DNA of 64,000 bases from Eremomyces bilateralis CBS 781.70 (taxonomy: Eukaryota; Ascomycota; Dothideomycetes; Eremomycetales; Eremomycetaceae). The notes below the pieces were generated by a model that worked only from the letters and a program-made list of their open reading frames with translations, had not been told where the DNA came from and did not search any database. The number at the start of each line of letters is the position of its first letter. Position 1 is the first letter of the stretch. The stretch covers positions 192,384 through 256,383 of the forward strand of contig NW_022985085.1 of the NCBI RefSeq assembly GCF_010015585.1, read 5' to 3'. Below, one piece after another: positions 34,121-47,900 of the stretch. Made by a program: the position numbers and the translations under genes.

Positions 34121-37100
34121 CCACGATTCCGACCTTGAACTCGACCTACATGAGCTGGACCCAGTCTCCTCCTCCGCAGTAGCATCCTCAAGTGGGAGGT
34201 CAAGAGATGGGCGAGGTATCGCACAGCAGCTGGGCAGTCATATCCCCCTCCGCAACCTGCGATATTCACGATTACGAGGGAACCGCCGCAACACCTCAAG
34301 TCATGACCATGATGACTTGAACGGGCTGCTCGATGATGATGAGGATGCGAGAAAGCGGTACTCCGCTGCGAGCTCCGGTGGAGGGGACGACGATGCGCCG
34401 CTGCTGCCTACACACTTCAGCAGACCCCGTCCGAGACGATCGGAGGGTTCTCTGGCACGAATCACATCTAGGTTGCGGATACCGAGCTTTATAACGGGCG
34501 CCCAAGCCCCCACGCCGGGCGGGAATGAAGACGAAGAAGAGGCGGATGTTGAACATGATCCTTCGTCGACACGTACCATACCTGTCGGTCAGCGACAGTC
34601 TACACGATTCCCTCTGAACGCTGTTTCAAACGCCAAATATACCCCCTGGAGCTTCCTACCTCTGACGCTTTATAACGAGTTTTCGTTCTTCTTCAACATG
34701 TATTTCCTCCTTGTTGCTCTTTCTCAAGCGATACCTGCGCTCCGGATTGGATATATCTCAACCTACATTGTGCCCTTGGCGTTCGTTCTGATGATTTCAA
34801 TCGGTAAAGAGGCTATCGACGATATTCAGCGGCGACGGAGAGACGCGGAAGCGAATTCCGAACCGTATACCGTCTTGAAATTTGGGGATGGCGAGGAAGG
34901 ACCGGATGGAAATTCAAACGTCCGCGAGATGAAGAAGCCGTCGAGAAGCTTGAAAGTTGGAGATGTGTTGAAGCTTGGGAAGAACCAACGGGTGCCGGCA
35001 GACGTCGTTATTCTGAAAAGCATATCGGCCGACGATGCCGCAATTAAATCCAGCTTGGATGTAAACGCGAACACCGAGAATCTGGAAGCGTTGATATCTA
35101 CGGATTTAGGGGCTGCCCAACCTCAACCGACGGAAAGCGCAGAGGGCAACCCTGGACCTACGGGAGAAGCATTCATTCGCACGGATCAGCTCGATGGTGA
35201 GACGGATTGGAAGCTGAGATTGGCCTCTCCGTCGACGCAGAATATATCGATCGAAGAATTCATGAAACTCAAGGTTGTCGCAGGCAAACCAGATAAGAAA
35301 GTCAACGACTTTGTAGGGACAGTGGAACTAGAAGATTCCGTTAGCGGTACGCATGATGATGCCGAGCAGGCGAACTCGTGGCCGCTGTCCATCGATAATA
35401 CTGCCTGGGCCAATACAGTCATCGCATCGACATGCACCCTTTACGCTGTGGTGGTCTATACCGGATCACAAACGAGACAGGCTCTCTCGACGTCCACATC
35501 ACGGTCGAAAACCGGCCGTTTAGAATACGAGATCAACTCCCTCACGAAAATCCTCTGCCTCCTCACCTTCGCCCTCTCGTTCATCCTCGTCGCCCTCGAA
35601 GGGTTCGAAGCCCGAGAAGACGGCCGGAAATGGTATGTCTCCGTCATGATATACCTGATCCTCTTTTCGACCATCGTCCCAGTGAACCTCCGCGTAAACG
35701 TCGACATGGCGAAATCGGTCTATGCCTGGCAGATCGAGCACGACAAAGACATCCCGGACACCGTGGTTCGGACCAGCACGATCCCCGAGGATTTGGGGCG
35801 GGTCGAATATCTGCTGAGCGACAAGACCGGCACGCTCACGCAGAACGAAATGGAGATGAAGAAGATTCATGTCGGGACCGTGTCGTATGCCAACGAAGCC
35901 ATGGACGAGGTGGCGTCGTACGTTCGCCAAACCTTTGCGAACAGCCCGGAGGAGAGATCGTCGCTCCTTACTCCATCTTCCGCAAACGTCGTTTCCACCT
36001 CGGCCACGCGAACGCGACGAGAAATCGGCGCACGCGTTCGCGATATCGTTCTCACTTTGGCGCTCTGTCACAATGTGACACCGACCATCGAGGACGAGGA
36101 TGGCACGTCAGTCACGACATACCAAGCCTCGTCTCCGGATGAGATCGCCATCGTCAAGTGGGCGGAAACCGTGGGACTGCGACTGCTCCATCGAGACCGG
36201 GTATCCATCTCCTTGCAATCCACGGAGACCGGTCGTGTCGTTGTCCGTGTCCGGATCCTGAACATCTTTCCTTTCACATCCGAAGGGAAGCGAATGGGCA
36301 TCCTCGTTCAGTTTTCGAAGACAAGCACTGCCCTCCCGACAGAAGTCGACGAGGATTCTGAGATCTGGTTCTATCAGAAGGGCGCCGACACAGTCATGGC
36401 CAATATCGTTGCTTCTAACGACTGGTTGGAAGAAGAGACCTCGAACATGGCGCGGGAAGGACTTCGCACCCTCGTCGTAGGGCGCAAACAACTGTCACCT
36501 GCTCTATACCGAGAATTCACCCGCGTCTATGCCGAAGCCAGTCTGTCGCTGCAAGGACGTGATGCCAACATGGCATCGGCGGTTGAATCATACCTTGAGC
36601 ACGACCTCGAGCTTCTGGGGGTTACCGGCGTGGAAGACAAGCTGCAGAAAGACGTCAAGCCCAGCCTGGAGCTTCTTCGCAACGCTGGAGTCAAGGTCTG
36701 GATGCTCACCGGCGACAAAGTTGAGACGGCGCGCTGCGTTGCCATCAGCTCCAAGCTCGTCGCGCGAGGCCAACACATTCATACCATCGCGAAACGTAAG
36801 CCACCACCCTCCGTCCCTCCTCATATCTCCGCTAACCAACCTAGTCAAACGCAAAGACGCCGCCCTCCCTACACTCGACCTCCTCCACACCCACCCCTCC
36901 ACCTGCCTCCTCATCGACGGCGACTCCCTCTCCATCATGCTCACCCACCACCGCGCCACCTTTATTCCCATCGCCATCCGCCTCCCCACCGTCATCGCCT
37001 GCCGCTGTACCCCTACCCAAAAAGCCGACCTCGCGCGCCTCATCCGCACGCACACCGGCGCCCGCGTCGCCTGCATCGGCGACGGCGGCAACGACGTCAG

Positions 37101-37878
37101 CATGATCCTCGCCGCCGATGTGGGGATCGGCATCGTCGGCAAGGAAGGGCGCCAGGCGTCGTTGGCTGCGGACTTCTCGGTGCCGCAATTCCATTACGTG
37201 ACGCGCCTGCTGGTGTGGCACGGGCGGAACAGCTACAAACGGAGCGCGAAGCTCGCGCTGTTCGTCATGCATCGGGGGCTGATCTTTGCGGTGTGCCAGA
37301 CGGTGTTCTCGGTGGCGTCGGCGTTCGAGCCGATCGCGCTGTTTAAGGATTGGTTGCTGGTGGGATACGCGACGGTGTACACGATGGTGCCGGTGTTCAG
37401 CCTCGTGCTGGACCGCGACGTGGACGAGGGGGTGGCGAACCTGTATCCGGAGCTGTACAAGGAGCTGACCAGCGGGCGCAGCCTGTCGTACCGCACGTTC
37501 GGCGTGTGGGTGCTGGTCAGCGTGTATCAGGGGTGCATCATCCAGGGGGTGACGCAGCTACTGGTGGGCATCGACAACTTCCCGCGCATGGTGGCCGTCT
37601 CGTACACAGCGCTTGTGCTGAACGAGCTGCTGATGATCGCCGCCGAGGTCACCACGTGGCATTGGGCCATGATCGTGTCGCTGCTCGCCACCGCCGGGTT
37701 GTTCTTCGGGAGCTTCCCGTTCCTCGGGGAGTATTTCGATTTGAAATATGTCATTTCTGTTGCGTTCGTGTGGAAGGTCGTGGTTGCAGTCGCGTTGGCG
37801 TTGGTGCCGCCGTACGCCGGGAAGATTTTGAATCGTACGTTACGGCCGCCGAATTATAGAAAGGTGCAGGCGGTGTAA
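34068..37878 (+). CDS. NEO1: P4-type phospholipid flippase, Neo1/ATP9 group
   Basis: P-type ATPase that flips aminophospholipids in Golgi/endosomal membranes. Exons 34068-36795 and 36845-37878 give 1253 aa. The first 170 residues are acidic, Ser-rich and disordered. Then come YNEFSFFFNMYFLLVALSQ (first helices), the P4-typical DGETDWKLR in place of TGES, the phosphorylated Asp585 in DKTGTLTQNEMEMKKIHVG, KGADTVM of the nucleotide domain, MLTGDK, and GDGGNDVSMI of the hinge. A set of C-terminal membrane helices ends the protein. The sequence after MEMKKIH and the single-subunit look fit the Neo1/ATP9A-B group, which works without a Cdc50 partner in yeast. Exon 2 is clearly richer in G/C third positions than exon 1. 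Confidence 0.95.
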
Positions 37879-38920
37879 GGGTCTAGCAAGCGTTTTTGGG
37901 GGGATACGGCGTTCGGGGTGGATTCGTCGTGGACTTGGGTTGCATTGTGAGAAGCCTGGTGGCCGCTGTTCTGTACCAGCAGCTATTGACTTGTTGCATC
38001 AATTTTGTAGATGAGGCATTCAATACCTTTTGATGAACGTTGATCGAGGTTCATACATTCCGTACTATAGCTGCTTTCAATGACTAGTGCCATAGTATAT
38101 GATGCGATCAGAAGTCAGCAATTTAACGACACTCAACGATAGACCATGAAACATTGAGTAAACCACATATATAAGCACAACTGCCATCTAGCACTTAAAC
38201 AACAGATAACTAGGCCATATGTACAAATCTGCCACCAACTTCCTAATCCTCATAATGCTATTTGAAACTATCCATCTCTTCCTCATCCCTTCAATCCTAT
38301 ACACAGACCCTTCCCATTCGCATTGACCTCGCGGCATTGCATCACCAGCCGCCTCGCCGTTTCCCGCAACCGAAATCGCCCGGAACCGTCGAGTCCCCCC
38401 CCGACAGGCGAATCGGCTCGGCCCTGACGAATCAACCTAATACCGAACAAATCCCACCGACGTGATGTCAGATACATACGCTAAAGAAGAACGGATCAGG
38501 AGTCTCGTCGCCGTCTCGCCGTAACGGCGCCGCCTTCGTCGGCGCAAAAGACGCCCATGTTCTGATGCGGCTGATGTCCGGGCATGGCACTAGCAACGAG
38601 AGCGGAACGGCTGTTAGAAACGATGGAATGGGACACGGGATGTGGGACGGTGATGGCGACGGGTTCAGAGCGAGGTTTAGAGCGACGATGCCAGTGCATG
38701 GAAGTTGGGATATCAGAGGCGAGGACGGGAGACGGTGCAACAGCAAGGGAATTTGGAATTTCATAGTCTAGTGATATTTGACAAGGTAGATATTATGTCG
38801 GGGTTTTGTGGTTTGTGTTGGGTCTGCTTTTTGAATGATTGTGGACGTTTGGACGGGGTGGAATTATGCCTGGTCGTCCGTGCTGGCAGGCGACACGGGG
38901 AATTGCGCGTGTGCACGAGC
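37879..38920. other. Convergent space between NEO1 and PMA1
   Basis: 1.04 kb of 3' sequence of both genes. The part near 37990-38270 is AT-rich, and 38300-38700 is GC-richer. Short frames here have no recognisable domain. Confidence 0.5.
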
Positions 38921-41900
38921 TTACTGGGTCTTTTCGTGCTGGGTGGAGACACGTTGCAATGAGACAACTAAATATGATGTTAGCGATCCGTTCCCATCGA
39001 AAATTGATGCGGCGGGACTTACCGAAATCTTCCAGGCTCCTCTGCTTCGCATCCTTGCGCAGGCCCTTGCCGTGCATGAAGTTGTCGAATCCTTGCGAGC
39101 CCTGCATGAGGTAGTAAAGACCGCCCATGACGCAGAAGACGCCGAATGAGAAGATCCAAATACGCACGACGGCGACGATGCTGGTCTGGCCGCCAATGAA
39201 CCAGCCGAACAGGCAGAAGAAGGTGGCGATGATGTCGACGATCAGAATGGCACCGGTGAGCTGCCAGCTGGGAATGCTGCTCCAGAACGGCCCGTTGGCG
39301 CGGGTGATGAAGATCAGCCAGTTCTCCGTCAGCGAGATCTCGAGGAATAGGACCTCGTCGCGGACACCGAAGTTCTGGACGATACCACCGTAGATGCCTT
39401 GGCCGGGTTCGTCATTGGAGTCGTTATGGTACGGCATCATGGTGGTGAGGGTGATCCAGGTGCCGATGGCCAGGACGATGCCGAGAAGGACGGACATTCC
39501 CCAGAGCTTGGGCAGGTTCCACTTGACGGGGGTCTTGGAGAAGGGCGCGTTGTCGTAGGCGATAGCCAGGGTGGCGATGTCAGCGAAAATGGCGATGAAG
39601 ACGACCAATTCCAGGTTCAGCGAGGTGTTGAGGATCGCGATCCAGAGACCCAGGAAGATTTCCAAATGGAGGGATAGCGCGATACGGTAGACGACGTAGG
39701 CGTACATGCGGTGGAAAATCTGGCGGGAAGTCTTGAGCGCGTCGATGATGGCGGACAGACCGGGGGCGAGGAAGACGATATCGGCAGCGGATCGGGCGGC
39801 ATCAGAGGCGCCCTCGACGGCAATACCGGTGTCGGCCTTCTTGAGCGAGGGAGCGTCGTTGACACCGTCACCCGTCATGGCGACGAGGTAGCCACGCTGT
39901 TGCAGGATCTCGACGACGTTGTACTTGTGCTGGGGGAACACCTCGGCGAAACCGTCGGCGGCCTCGACGAAATCATAGACTTCGGAACCGGGCATCTCAC
40001 CACCGCCACCGAGACCGAGACGTTCGGCGTTGTAGACGTTGGTTCCGAGACCGAGCTGACGAGAGGTTTCACGAGCGATGCCGACGGCATCACCAGTCAG
40101 CATTTTGATGGACAGACCGAGGGTCTTGGCTTCGTTGATCGTGCGACCGGTGTCGTGACGGGGAGGGTCGGAGCAAGGCATGATGCCGAGGATTTCCCAA
40201 GAGTTATCGCCGCGCTTGCGAGCGACACCGAGCGAGCGGAAACCACGGGTGGCGAATTCGGCGACCTTGTTCTTGTAGGCCTCGTCGACCTCATCGGGGA
40301 TAGGGTGATCCTCTTCGACGGTCTTGAGGACGAAAAGCGGAGCGCCCTTGACACAGGTGATGGTCTCACCTTGAGGGGACTCCACGATGGCGGTAACCTT
40401 CTTGGAGACGGGATCGAAGGGGAAGAAGTTGATGACCTTGTACTTGGACAGGACGTTCTTGGCACGGGGGTAGTACTTGAGGGACTTCAGGAAGGCCTTG
40501 TCGATGGCATCGATACCCTTCTTCTTGCGAGAGGCAGCCAGGCACGCGGTGAGCATGAGATCTTCCGGGTCAACGCCGGCGACGCAGTACGGCTCGGCGA
40601 GGGACAGCTTGTTCTTGGTCAAGGTACCGGTCTTGTCGGAGCAGAGGATCTCGACACCGGCCAGGGACTCGATGGCAGACAGCTTCTGGACGATGGCCTG
40701 CTTCTTGGCGAGATAGGCGGCACCGACAGCCATGGTGGTGGTGACGACAGCGGGAAGACCGACGGGCACACCGATGATGGTGATGGCCAGGGTGAACTCG
40801 AGGATCTCGACGATGGGGTTGGAGCGGTAGAAGGACGAGACCCAGACGATCAGGAGCGTGGCGATGACAAGCACCAGGAGGATCGTCCCGATGCCGTTCA
40901 GCACCTCAGTGAAATGGCCGGTGCCACCAGAGGCGGATGCGACGAGCGAAGCGGCACGACCGACGAAAGTGCTGTCACCAGTAGCGCTGATGACCATGAA
41001 GGCCTCACCACGCTTGACGGCAGACGACGCGTAGCAGGTATCGCCCTTGTGCTTGTCCACAGCGAGCGATTCACCGGTGATGGAAGACTGATCGACCTGG
41101 AGGAAGGCATCCTCGGTGACGATGCGGCCATCGGCTGGGATGATGGTACCCTTGGCACATGTTAGGATCCAGGGTTCTGTTTTGTTGTGCAACCCGAACT
41201 TACCTCTTCGATCTGGAGGATATCACCAGGCACGACCTCAGGAGCGGCGACTTCGACGAGCGCACCGTCACGGAGAACGGTGGCCTTGAGAGCGAGGGTC
41301 TTCTTCAATTCGGCGACGATGGAACCGGCTTGGAATTCTTGGATGAAACCGACGGCGGCGTTGAGCAGGAGCAGAGCGCAGATGACACCGAAATCAACCC
41401 AGTCCTCGAGACCAGCAGCGAGAACGGCAGCGGCCTATGAATGTCGCGTCAGTATGGCTTGAACAAGGACAACGCTGCAATTGGCGTCGACAAGCTGTTC
41501 GGAATGGCGTGGGTGGCTTACCTCCATGACGAACTGGATAGGACCGATGAAGAACCCGAGGAACTTCAGGATCAGATTCTCCTTCTCCTCCTTCATCTGA
41601 TTGAGACCGTACTTCTTGCGACGACGGCCAACCTCGTCGGTGGACAGACCGGTGCGCGTGTCGGTCTGGAGGAGTTCCTCAGGCACGACACGGGCACCGC
41701 CAGGGCGAGCGCCGCCCTCCTCCTCCTCCTCTTCCTCTTGACCGGCGTCCTGCGACTCGAGCTCCTCGATCAACGCATCCATGTCCTCCTCCTCATCGTC
41801 GTCGACGGTCTCCTTCTTGGGGGGGAGATCGGCGGCGGGTGCCTCCTGATGTTCTTGTTCGAGGGCGCGCTTCTCGTCGAGACCACCGGTGGGCACCGAG

Positions 41901-41944
41901 GTGCCGAGATGGTTCGGCGGCACGGTGGATGAATTCTCCGCCAT
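38921..41944 (-). CDS. PMA1: Plasma-membrane H+-ATPase
   Basis: P3A-type proton pump that builds the plasma-membrane proton gradient. Exons 41944-41522, 41434-41204, 41150-39023 and 38967-38921 join in phase to 942 aa. The N-terminus is acidic (two runs of Glu/Asp around residues 48-75). Then come [16 protein letters not shown] (first helices), [24 protein letters not shown], the phosphorylated Asp390 in [18 protein letters not shown] and [19 protein letters not shown]. The 16-codon last exon restores the conserved regulatory end [18 protein letters not shown]; yeast Pma1 is activated by phosphorylation in this tail. Intron 2 uses an AAG acceptor. Codons are strongly biased, as in highly expressed genes, which also makes long open frames on the opposite strand. 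Confidence 0.98.
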
Positions 41945-44900
41945 GGTGAAGGGATTGCGAGGCGGTAGGAATTAATTCGAAAGGATCCGATCCAATTGGC
42001 GTTGGCAGTGGACTGCAATGGCGAACTGAGCTGTCAGCGAACGCGTCTTGAGATCCGACCAATTAGAGAAGGTCGAATTGGGGAAAAGGTGAGGGAAAAG
42101 GCGCGTCACGTTGGACGGCGTCAGAAAACGAGGGAAACCCAATAAAGAAAGACGGTGAAATTGCAAGAACTGCAATGACCCCTGGGATTGGGAAACCGAA
42201 AGGGAGGGTGAAGAAGAAAAAGAATTAAATGAAAAAATACAAAGGAAGCGAGCGACGGGGAATGGGAGAGGTAGTTATGTTTTTATTGTGATGGCCGTAG
42301 GGGGGTGGACACTTGGACAGCAGCAGACTGTGGACGGTGGTGGATTCTCTAGACAGCAATGGGCAACAGGTGGAGGGAAAACACTGGGATGGGGTGCCGA
42401 TGAGCCCGTCGAGCCCGTCGCAGCCGTAGCTCAAAACTCGGAGTTTTAGCTGCGATAACACCTGCCCTTGGGACCGGAGCCAGTTGGGAACAGACTGGTG
42501 CCCGCCAATCTCCGGTTGAGTGTCCACTGTTGTCCAGTTTTGAACCCTTTGGTGAGTTTGGGGCCTTGGGTGAGTTTGCTCTCGCTTTTCCCTCGCTTGA
42601 ATGAGAAACTGAGGAGGCGTTAAACATTCGCAGAGTGCTACCCTCAGCGGAATGACGGCACTGCTAGTGAAGAAACCGCCATTTGGTGAACGGTCCTTTT
42701 CTTCCATCCCTTGCCAATCTGCCAATTGATGGATTTGTTGTGATGACGAAATCCGCCCCAACGGCAGAGGGCGGCACTCTCCCATCCCAGTCCCCAAGGC
42801 CCAAAGCAAATCTCCAATTTGGGTCAGGATGAGCGGCAAGGTCATGCAACCAGCAAAGTCGCAAGGTGCATGCATGGGCAGGGAAAAACGTGTGAAAATT
42901 GCAAAATGGAAAACTTCAGCACTTACATCTGTTGATCACTATCACCAATGCTCTCTCCCACTCAATTGCCCCTCTGCTGGCCTGAACCGTAAGGCGGTGG
43001 TTTGTCGCTTCGCCAGTCTGTTCCGTTTCGTTTCACCTCGAGGAATTTTTCTTTTCACCGGGATGAGGAAAGCTCCAATATTTGGTTGAAGCTGCAGGTG
43101 GAGCAACGGATCAGTTCTGTTGGGTGTTCGGTGGGGAAGCTTTCCACTGCGCGTACCGTAGATCTGTCGATAGCTGTTCGAGCTGTACCTCTCCTCTCCG
43201 CCTGTCGCTGATCCAGCTGGGCTTCTAAATTCACTCGCTACGGCAATTGATTCTCGGGAACGAGTTCAATTGCGAGGCGTAGGAGTGCCCGAGGTTCACG
43301 GCGGGAAAAACGTATGCACAAGAAGCTCACGGCGAGATGGGATGCGAACGATCCAATCTTGAAGTTTTGTCGGGAAGAGGGGAGAGGGTTTGCGCGAGCA
43401 AGAAACGATGACGCCGGGAACTGACAGCAGCTCGGAAACAGCAGCAGCAGCAGCAAATGTCAAGTCTAGCGAGCAGCGGAAGGAAGGGGAGCAGAACGCC
43501 GTCTTTTAAATCCCTCTTCGATACGGTGGCTCTCAGGCTCTGGGAGTCGGCGGGGGGGTGCAGCCGCATACTACGTAGGCAAAAGACGGCAGAGAGGAAG
43601 ACGCAAAGAATACGCTAGCCAGGTTCGGGATGCTCAGCGTGGGGAGGCGAAAAGCGAGAGTGACCAAAGGGCTGATGGAGGGAACGGGGGGCTGGGGGAG
43701 GGATTCGATGATGCTGGATGGGTGCTGAGCGCTGGCCACTAAATGATGAGGACTTACCGATGGAGAAGCCAAGTCAAAAAAGTCTTGGGTGTTTCTTTGC
43801 GATTGATACTGCTAACTATACTACTGCTCTACTAGTTAGTAAGTAATAGCAAGTCGAAGTCCGGTGAATACAATAGCTGCTGTCCATATCCTGTGCAAAG
43901 TGTCATTGTTATTCTGCCCTGGCCCCTAGGGCCATGCACATATCCACCCACTTCGTAGCCATTTGCCGCGATTAACCTTTCGCGATGCCACTCCCTGGCC
44001 TCTGACGCAGGCGGTCCGCCAAGGGGAGTGTGTGATCTGCCTCATCTCAAGGATATCGGGTTCAAGTGCCGTCCAACTGCTCAAGGGCCGACGGAAGCAC
44101 AGCAGCAACGGCGTGGACGAACGGCAACAGACGGATCAACAGATTTTTGGTTTTCACGCAATCAACTGCCTCTCGGTCCCGCGTCGGTTTGCAATTGGCA
44201 AATGTTCGATGCCAAATCGCTCCTTAGTTGCTCGCTGAGGAAATGTTGATGAGTTGATCGAGTCCATCTCGGGGCTAGTCTAGTTGATCGCCCCGTTATT
44301 GATTGATGATGGACGTTGATCACGTTAATTATTGGCAATTCGAATGACCGTGCAAAACAGCAAAAGCAATGCCAGTTGCCAAGGCGTGGAAGGTTCAAGA
44401 ATTAGTGGCATCATTAAACATTACATTGTATGTACATATTACTACCGCCCAGAATTTCTGCTTTACTTGAATTGATAAAGCCAAGTCCTTCATTGATCAG
44501 ACATTTGTCGCTATCATTAAACCACTTGTCTTCGCAATTCCAGTTCCTGATTGCCCGTGTCAAATTGGGCGCCAGTGCCGATTCTCCACCCGTCTTCAAT
44601 GGATTTACTAAAGAAAGCTTATGTCCCGTCGTGAAAGCATCCCAGCCTATTCCTGGGGATTTTTAACCGGTTTGGAGCATTGCTCGTCTTCGACTTGTCA
44701 ACTGTCAACTGTTATCTATATAAAAGGGAATCCAAGACATTGAAAAGGAAATGATCGAACCATGTTCGTGGAGAATTGCAAACACCAAGCCTCGCAAGCT
44801 TATGACTGTATACAAAAATGTCTTGTCCTCCAAGTCTCTATATTGCCTAGAATCGAGCAGACCATTGGCAGTCGCAGCTTAAAAACGCCTCTAAATACAA

Positions 44901-47900
44901 TTAGGTCGCGGCTCTCAGCTCACAGTAGATCTCAATTACTTCCCAATAACGACCCTCATGTCTGCTTCTTAGACACTGTTGGTATTGGGCTATTACATAT
45001 CGTCGCAACACATCCCACGATGACCCGATCGAGCGCCTCTGACGCCAATCCCTCCATCGGGCGTCCAATGTCCATCTAGCGACGCTGCTAAGGCCCTGCC
45101 GGCATGATATGCTGTCCCTCGGCTTGGTGGGTGCCGAGCCCTGCGATAGGATTGGACGATCGATCCCCATGCATGTCCATTGCATGTTTCTTCTGCCGAA
45201 TCGACGAAGCTCTGGCCTGCGGGCGCTGGCTGGTGGGTGACGATTTCCTGCGAAGCAGAGTGACGAATCTGACGATTCACGATAGGTTTCGCCAAGCGGG
45301 AGAAAGCTTGAGCGGCATGGAGGGGAAACAATCACACACCCCATAATCCATCGGCCAAGTGCCAATTCAAGTGCGGATGCTGGGCTTGCTGGCGTGCTTC
45401 CTGCCCTGACGACGCCATCCGCCATCGGCACCCACGCCGTTGCATTTACACCGGACATTATTGGGCGAGGCGACACGTCGCGAGGCTCCAATTCCCCGTC
45501 CGTAAACTTCCATAACATCAAAGATAAACCCGGACGAGGACGAGGACGAGAGTCAAGAAAGCATTTCCTTTTCACTTTTTCCTAGACAGGGCTATTCCCG
45601 GCCAAGCGCCCTCGGCCGTACTTCCGATTCGAAAGGCCCGAAACATGGGGAAGAATCATCATTAATCGCGCATCAGTGCGAGACTGCGAAACAGCGCGAG
45701 AGAGCGAGCGCGAAACTAGAAAACATTTCTGTAATTCGTTCAATGTCGGGCTTGTCGGCATTGTGGGCGCAAGCCGCAAAGGGGACAATGGCGATGGCGA
45801 GGCGGATTTCAGTCATTCAGGATTGGATATCCGCGGAAAAAGAAAGTTCCTAGTGCCAGAATGGTCAGTCGTCGCGGATGGTCCCGCGAGCTGCGCGAAG
45901 GAGTGCCAGAAACGTGCGAGCGAGCCTTCCCGATTCCCGCAGGTCCAAAATGCGATTATCGTGGCAATTCGACGGTTCAATTGGCTAATTGAAGGGGAGG
46001 ATTGCTCCATCGACCCGGTAGGAGAGTTGAACACTTGAACTTTGAAGGCTTTGAAGATGAGACGCAGGGTTTGTAGATGACATCTGCCTTCTGGTCAGTG
46101 GTCCCTGGCTTGTGGCTACTAAGCACGCATAGGATTTCAAGCTCGAGCTCGAGCTCCTGTCCATTATGATCCGCTTCTCGTGCGTTCTGGAAATCCAGAT
46201 GCTTGCGGCAATTCTGCCATAGGCCCGTCGATTGAGCTATTTGAGCCTCGCCTGCCGATTGCCATCCAGACAGTTGACCTCTCCGGTGGCCACATAAACC
46301 ATACTATATTCCCATTTCCCCTCCCCGGCTCCTGGTCGTTATCACAGCACAGACCCTTTTGAGGGATTAAATTTCTACACACTCAAACACAGTTAACTAC
46401 CGAAAGCATTTCACACAACGATGACCTGTTCTAGCCTTTCCCGCCTCCAGGTTTCCAGCGGTGAGTGAGTGCCGATATCCCGACCCTCCGCCGAAGCGCT
46501 GCGGTTCCGCCGTCCGTTCCGAAGCCTTGAGGTATGGCATTATTCTGGGCCCTTCAGCACCCTGTCACTGGGGGGTGGAAGGTTCAGAGCATCCTCGAAT
46601 TACATGAACGCAAAATCCCTCTTATATTTCCCTTCCTCCAATTGGAGTGGTTTTTCACACACGCCAAGCCTACTGTAATATGTACATCCTCCAGTAACCG
46701 TCGATACGGTAAGACCCGTAAAGTCGCAGGATGCCCTTCGTAACTTCGCTTTGGCTGCGAATAAATCCCGCAAGCCTGCAAACGGCAAAGGCCAAAGCAA
46801 ACTTGCGCTGCTTCGTAAATTGTAACGCCTTGCCTATAAGGCGACAATCTGCAGATATCGACATGGACCGATGGACCTGGACATGGAGATGCACACGGAA
46901 CTACCAGAGCCTCCAAAAAAAATTCTGCCCCGAATCCCGATCCTACCTATCATTTCGCCGCTCCCGCCCTGCCCTGCATTTCCTGCTTGCGACGACAAGA
47001 AAATGCCTCCCGTAGGCAATCAACTTGTCGGGTCACGGAACGGTGCGATGACGCTAGACCTAGATCGCAGCTGAAAGCGAAAAGGCGAAAACCTAACCCA
47101 CTCGACGCCTGCAGAAATTCGAATTTTTGGGAGAAACGAGTCCGATAATCCGACGCTCCGATATACCCGGCGGGCTTTCATCGAAACGAGGAGGAGAACG
47201 TGGATAGGATTGCAGAGTTCCGGAATCGTCGACGGTCTGGCCGTGGTTGCTAACTACAGTAGTTACCGGTTACCGGACTCCATCTTTACCGCAATTGTGA
47301 ATTCGCCGAATTATCACCTGCCCCAAAAGTCCCAACCCTCCCAAAGCCAGCGATCGTTTGGCCTGTGAGGAGGCCGATGATTGATTGACAGGAGAAACAC
47401 CCACGGCCCGGTCAACGTCATACTTGAACCGTGCGGCTTGCTGATCCTGACAATTTTCCAATTTCAATCTTTCGCTTGCCCTTAGCTTGCTCCGAGTGCA
47501 GGATGATTGAGCCGCATCGTCAGACTTTAGAATGGGGCGACGGGCAGGAATATTAATGCTGATTGCTGACATGATGATTGATCAGACACAGGACTTGACT
47601 GGTCGGTCTTACATTGGGATATTTGGACATTTATATGAATGATGATAGATCACGACGCAAAGATTCATAATAATGCGGAGTGGAGATGAGCGGATGTAAT
47701 GGCTCATCTCCCCTTGATTGGCAGACGTCAGGACATGGATATAGAGTGTCCAAACTCCAAACTCTTCCCGAGTCCCAGCATTTCAGGTCCGAACTCAAGC
47801 CCATTGTTGCTTTTAACCATGAAGCACGGTTCGTTCAACCACGAGCATTGGCTGAACACTAGACTTCATTTTATCCCAAAGTCCGAGACCTTGACAGCTT

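Noticed and set aside
39711-41165. 484-codon open frame on the + strand, antisense to PMA1
   Set aside because: It is explained by the strong codon bias of PMA1 on the other strand; it has no domain and no sensible start.
44050-44080. GGTTCAAGT resembling a tRNA B box
   Set aside because: No matching A box at the right distance and no cloverleaf stems.
44901-45575. 225-codon minus-strand frame in the PMA1 upstream gap
   Set aside because: Begins with GTG, has no recognisable domain, and is rich in Arg/Ser/Pro as expected from chance in GC-rich DNA.
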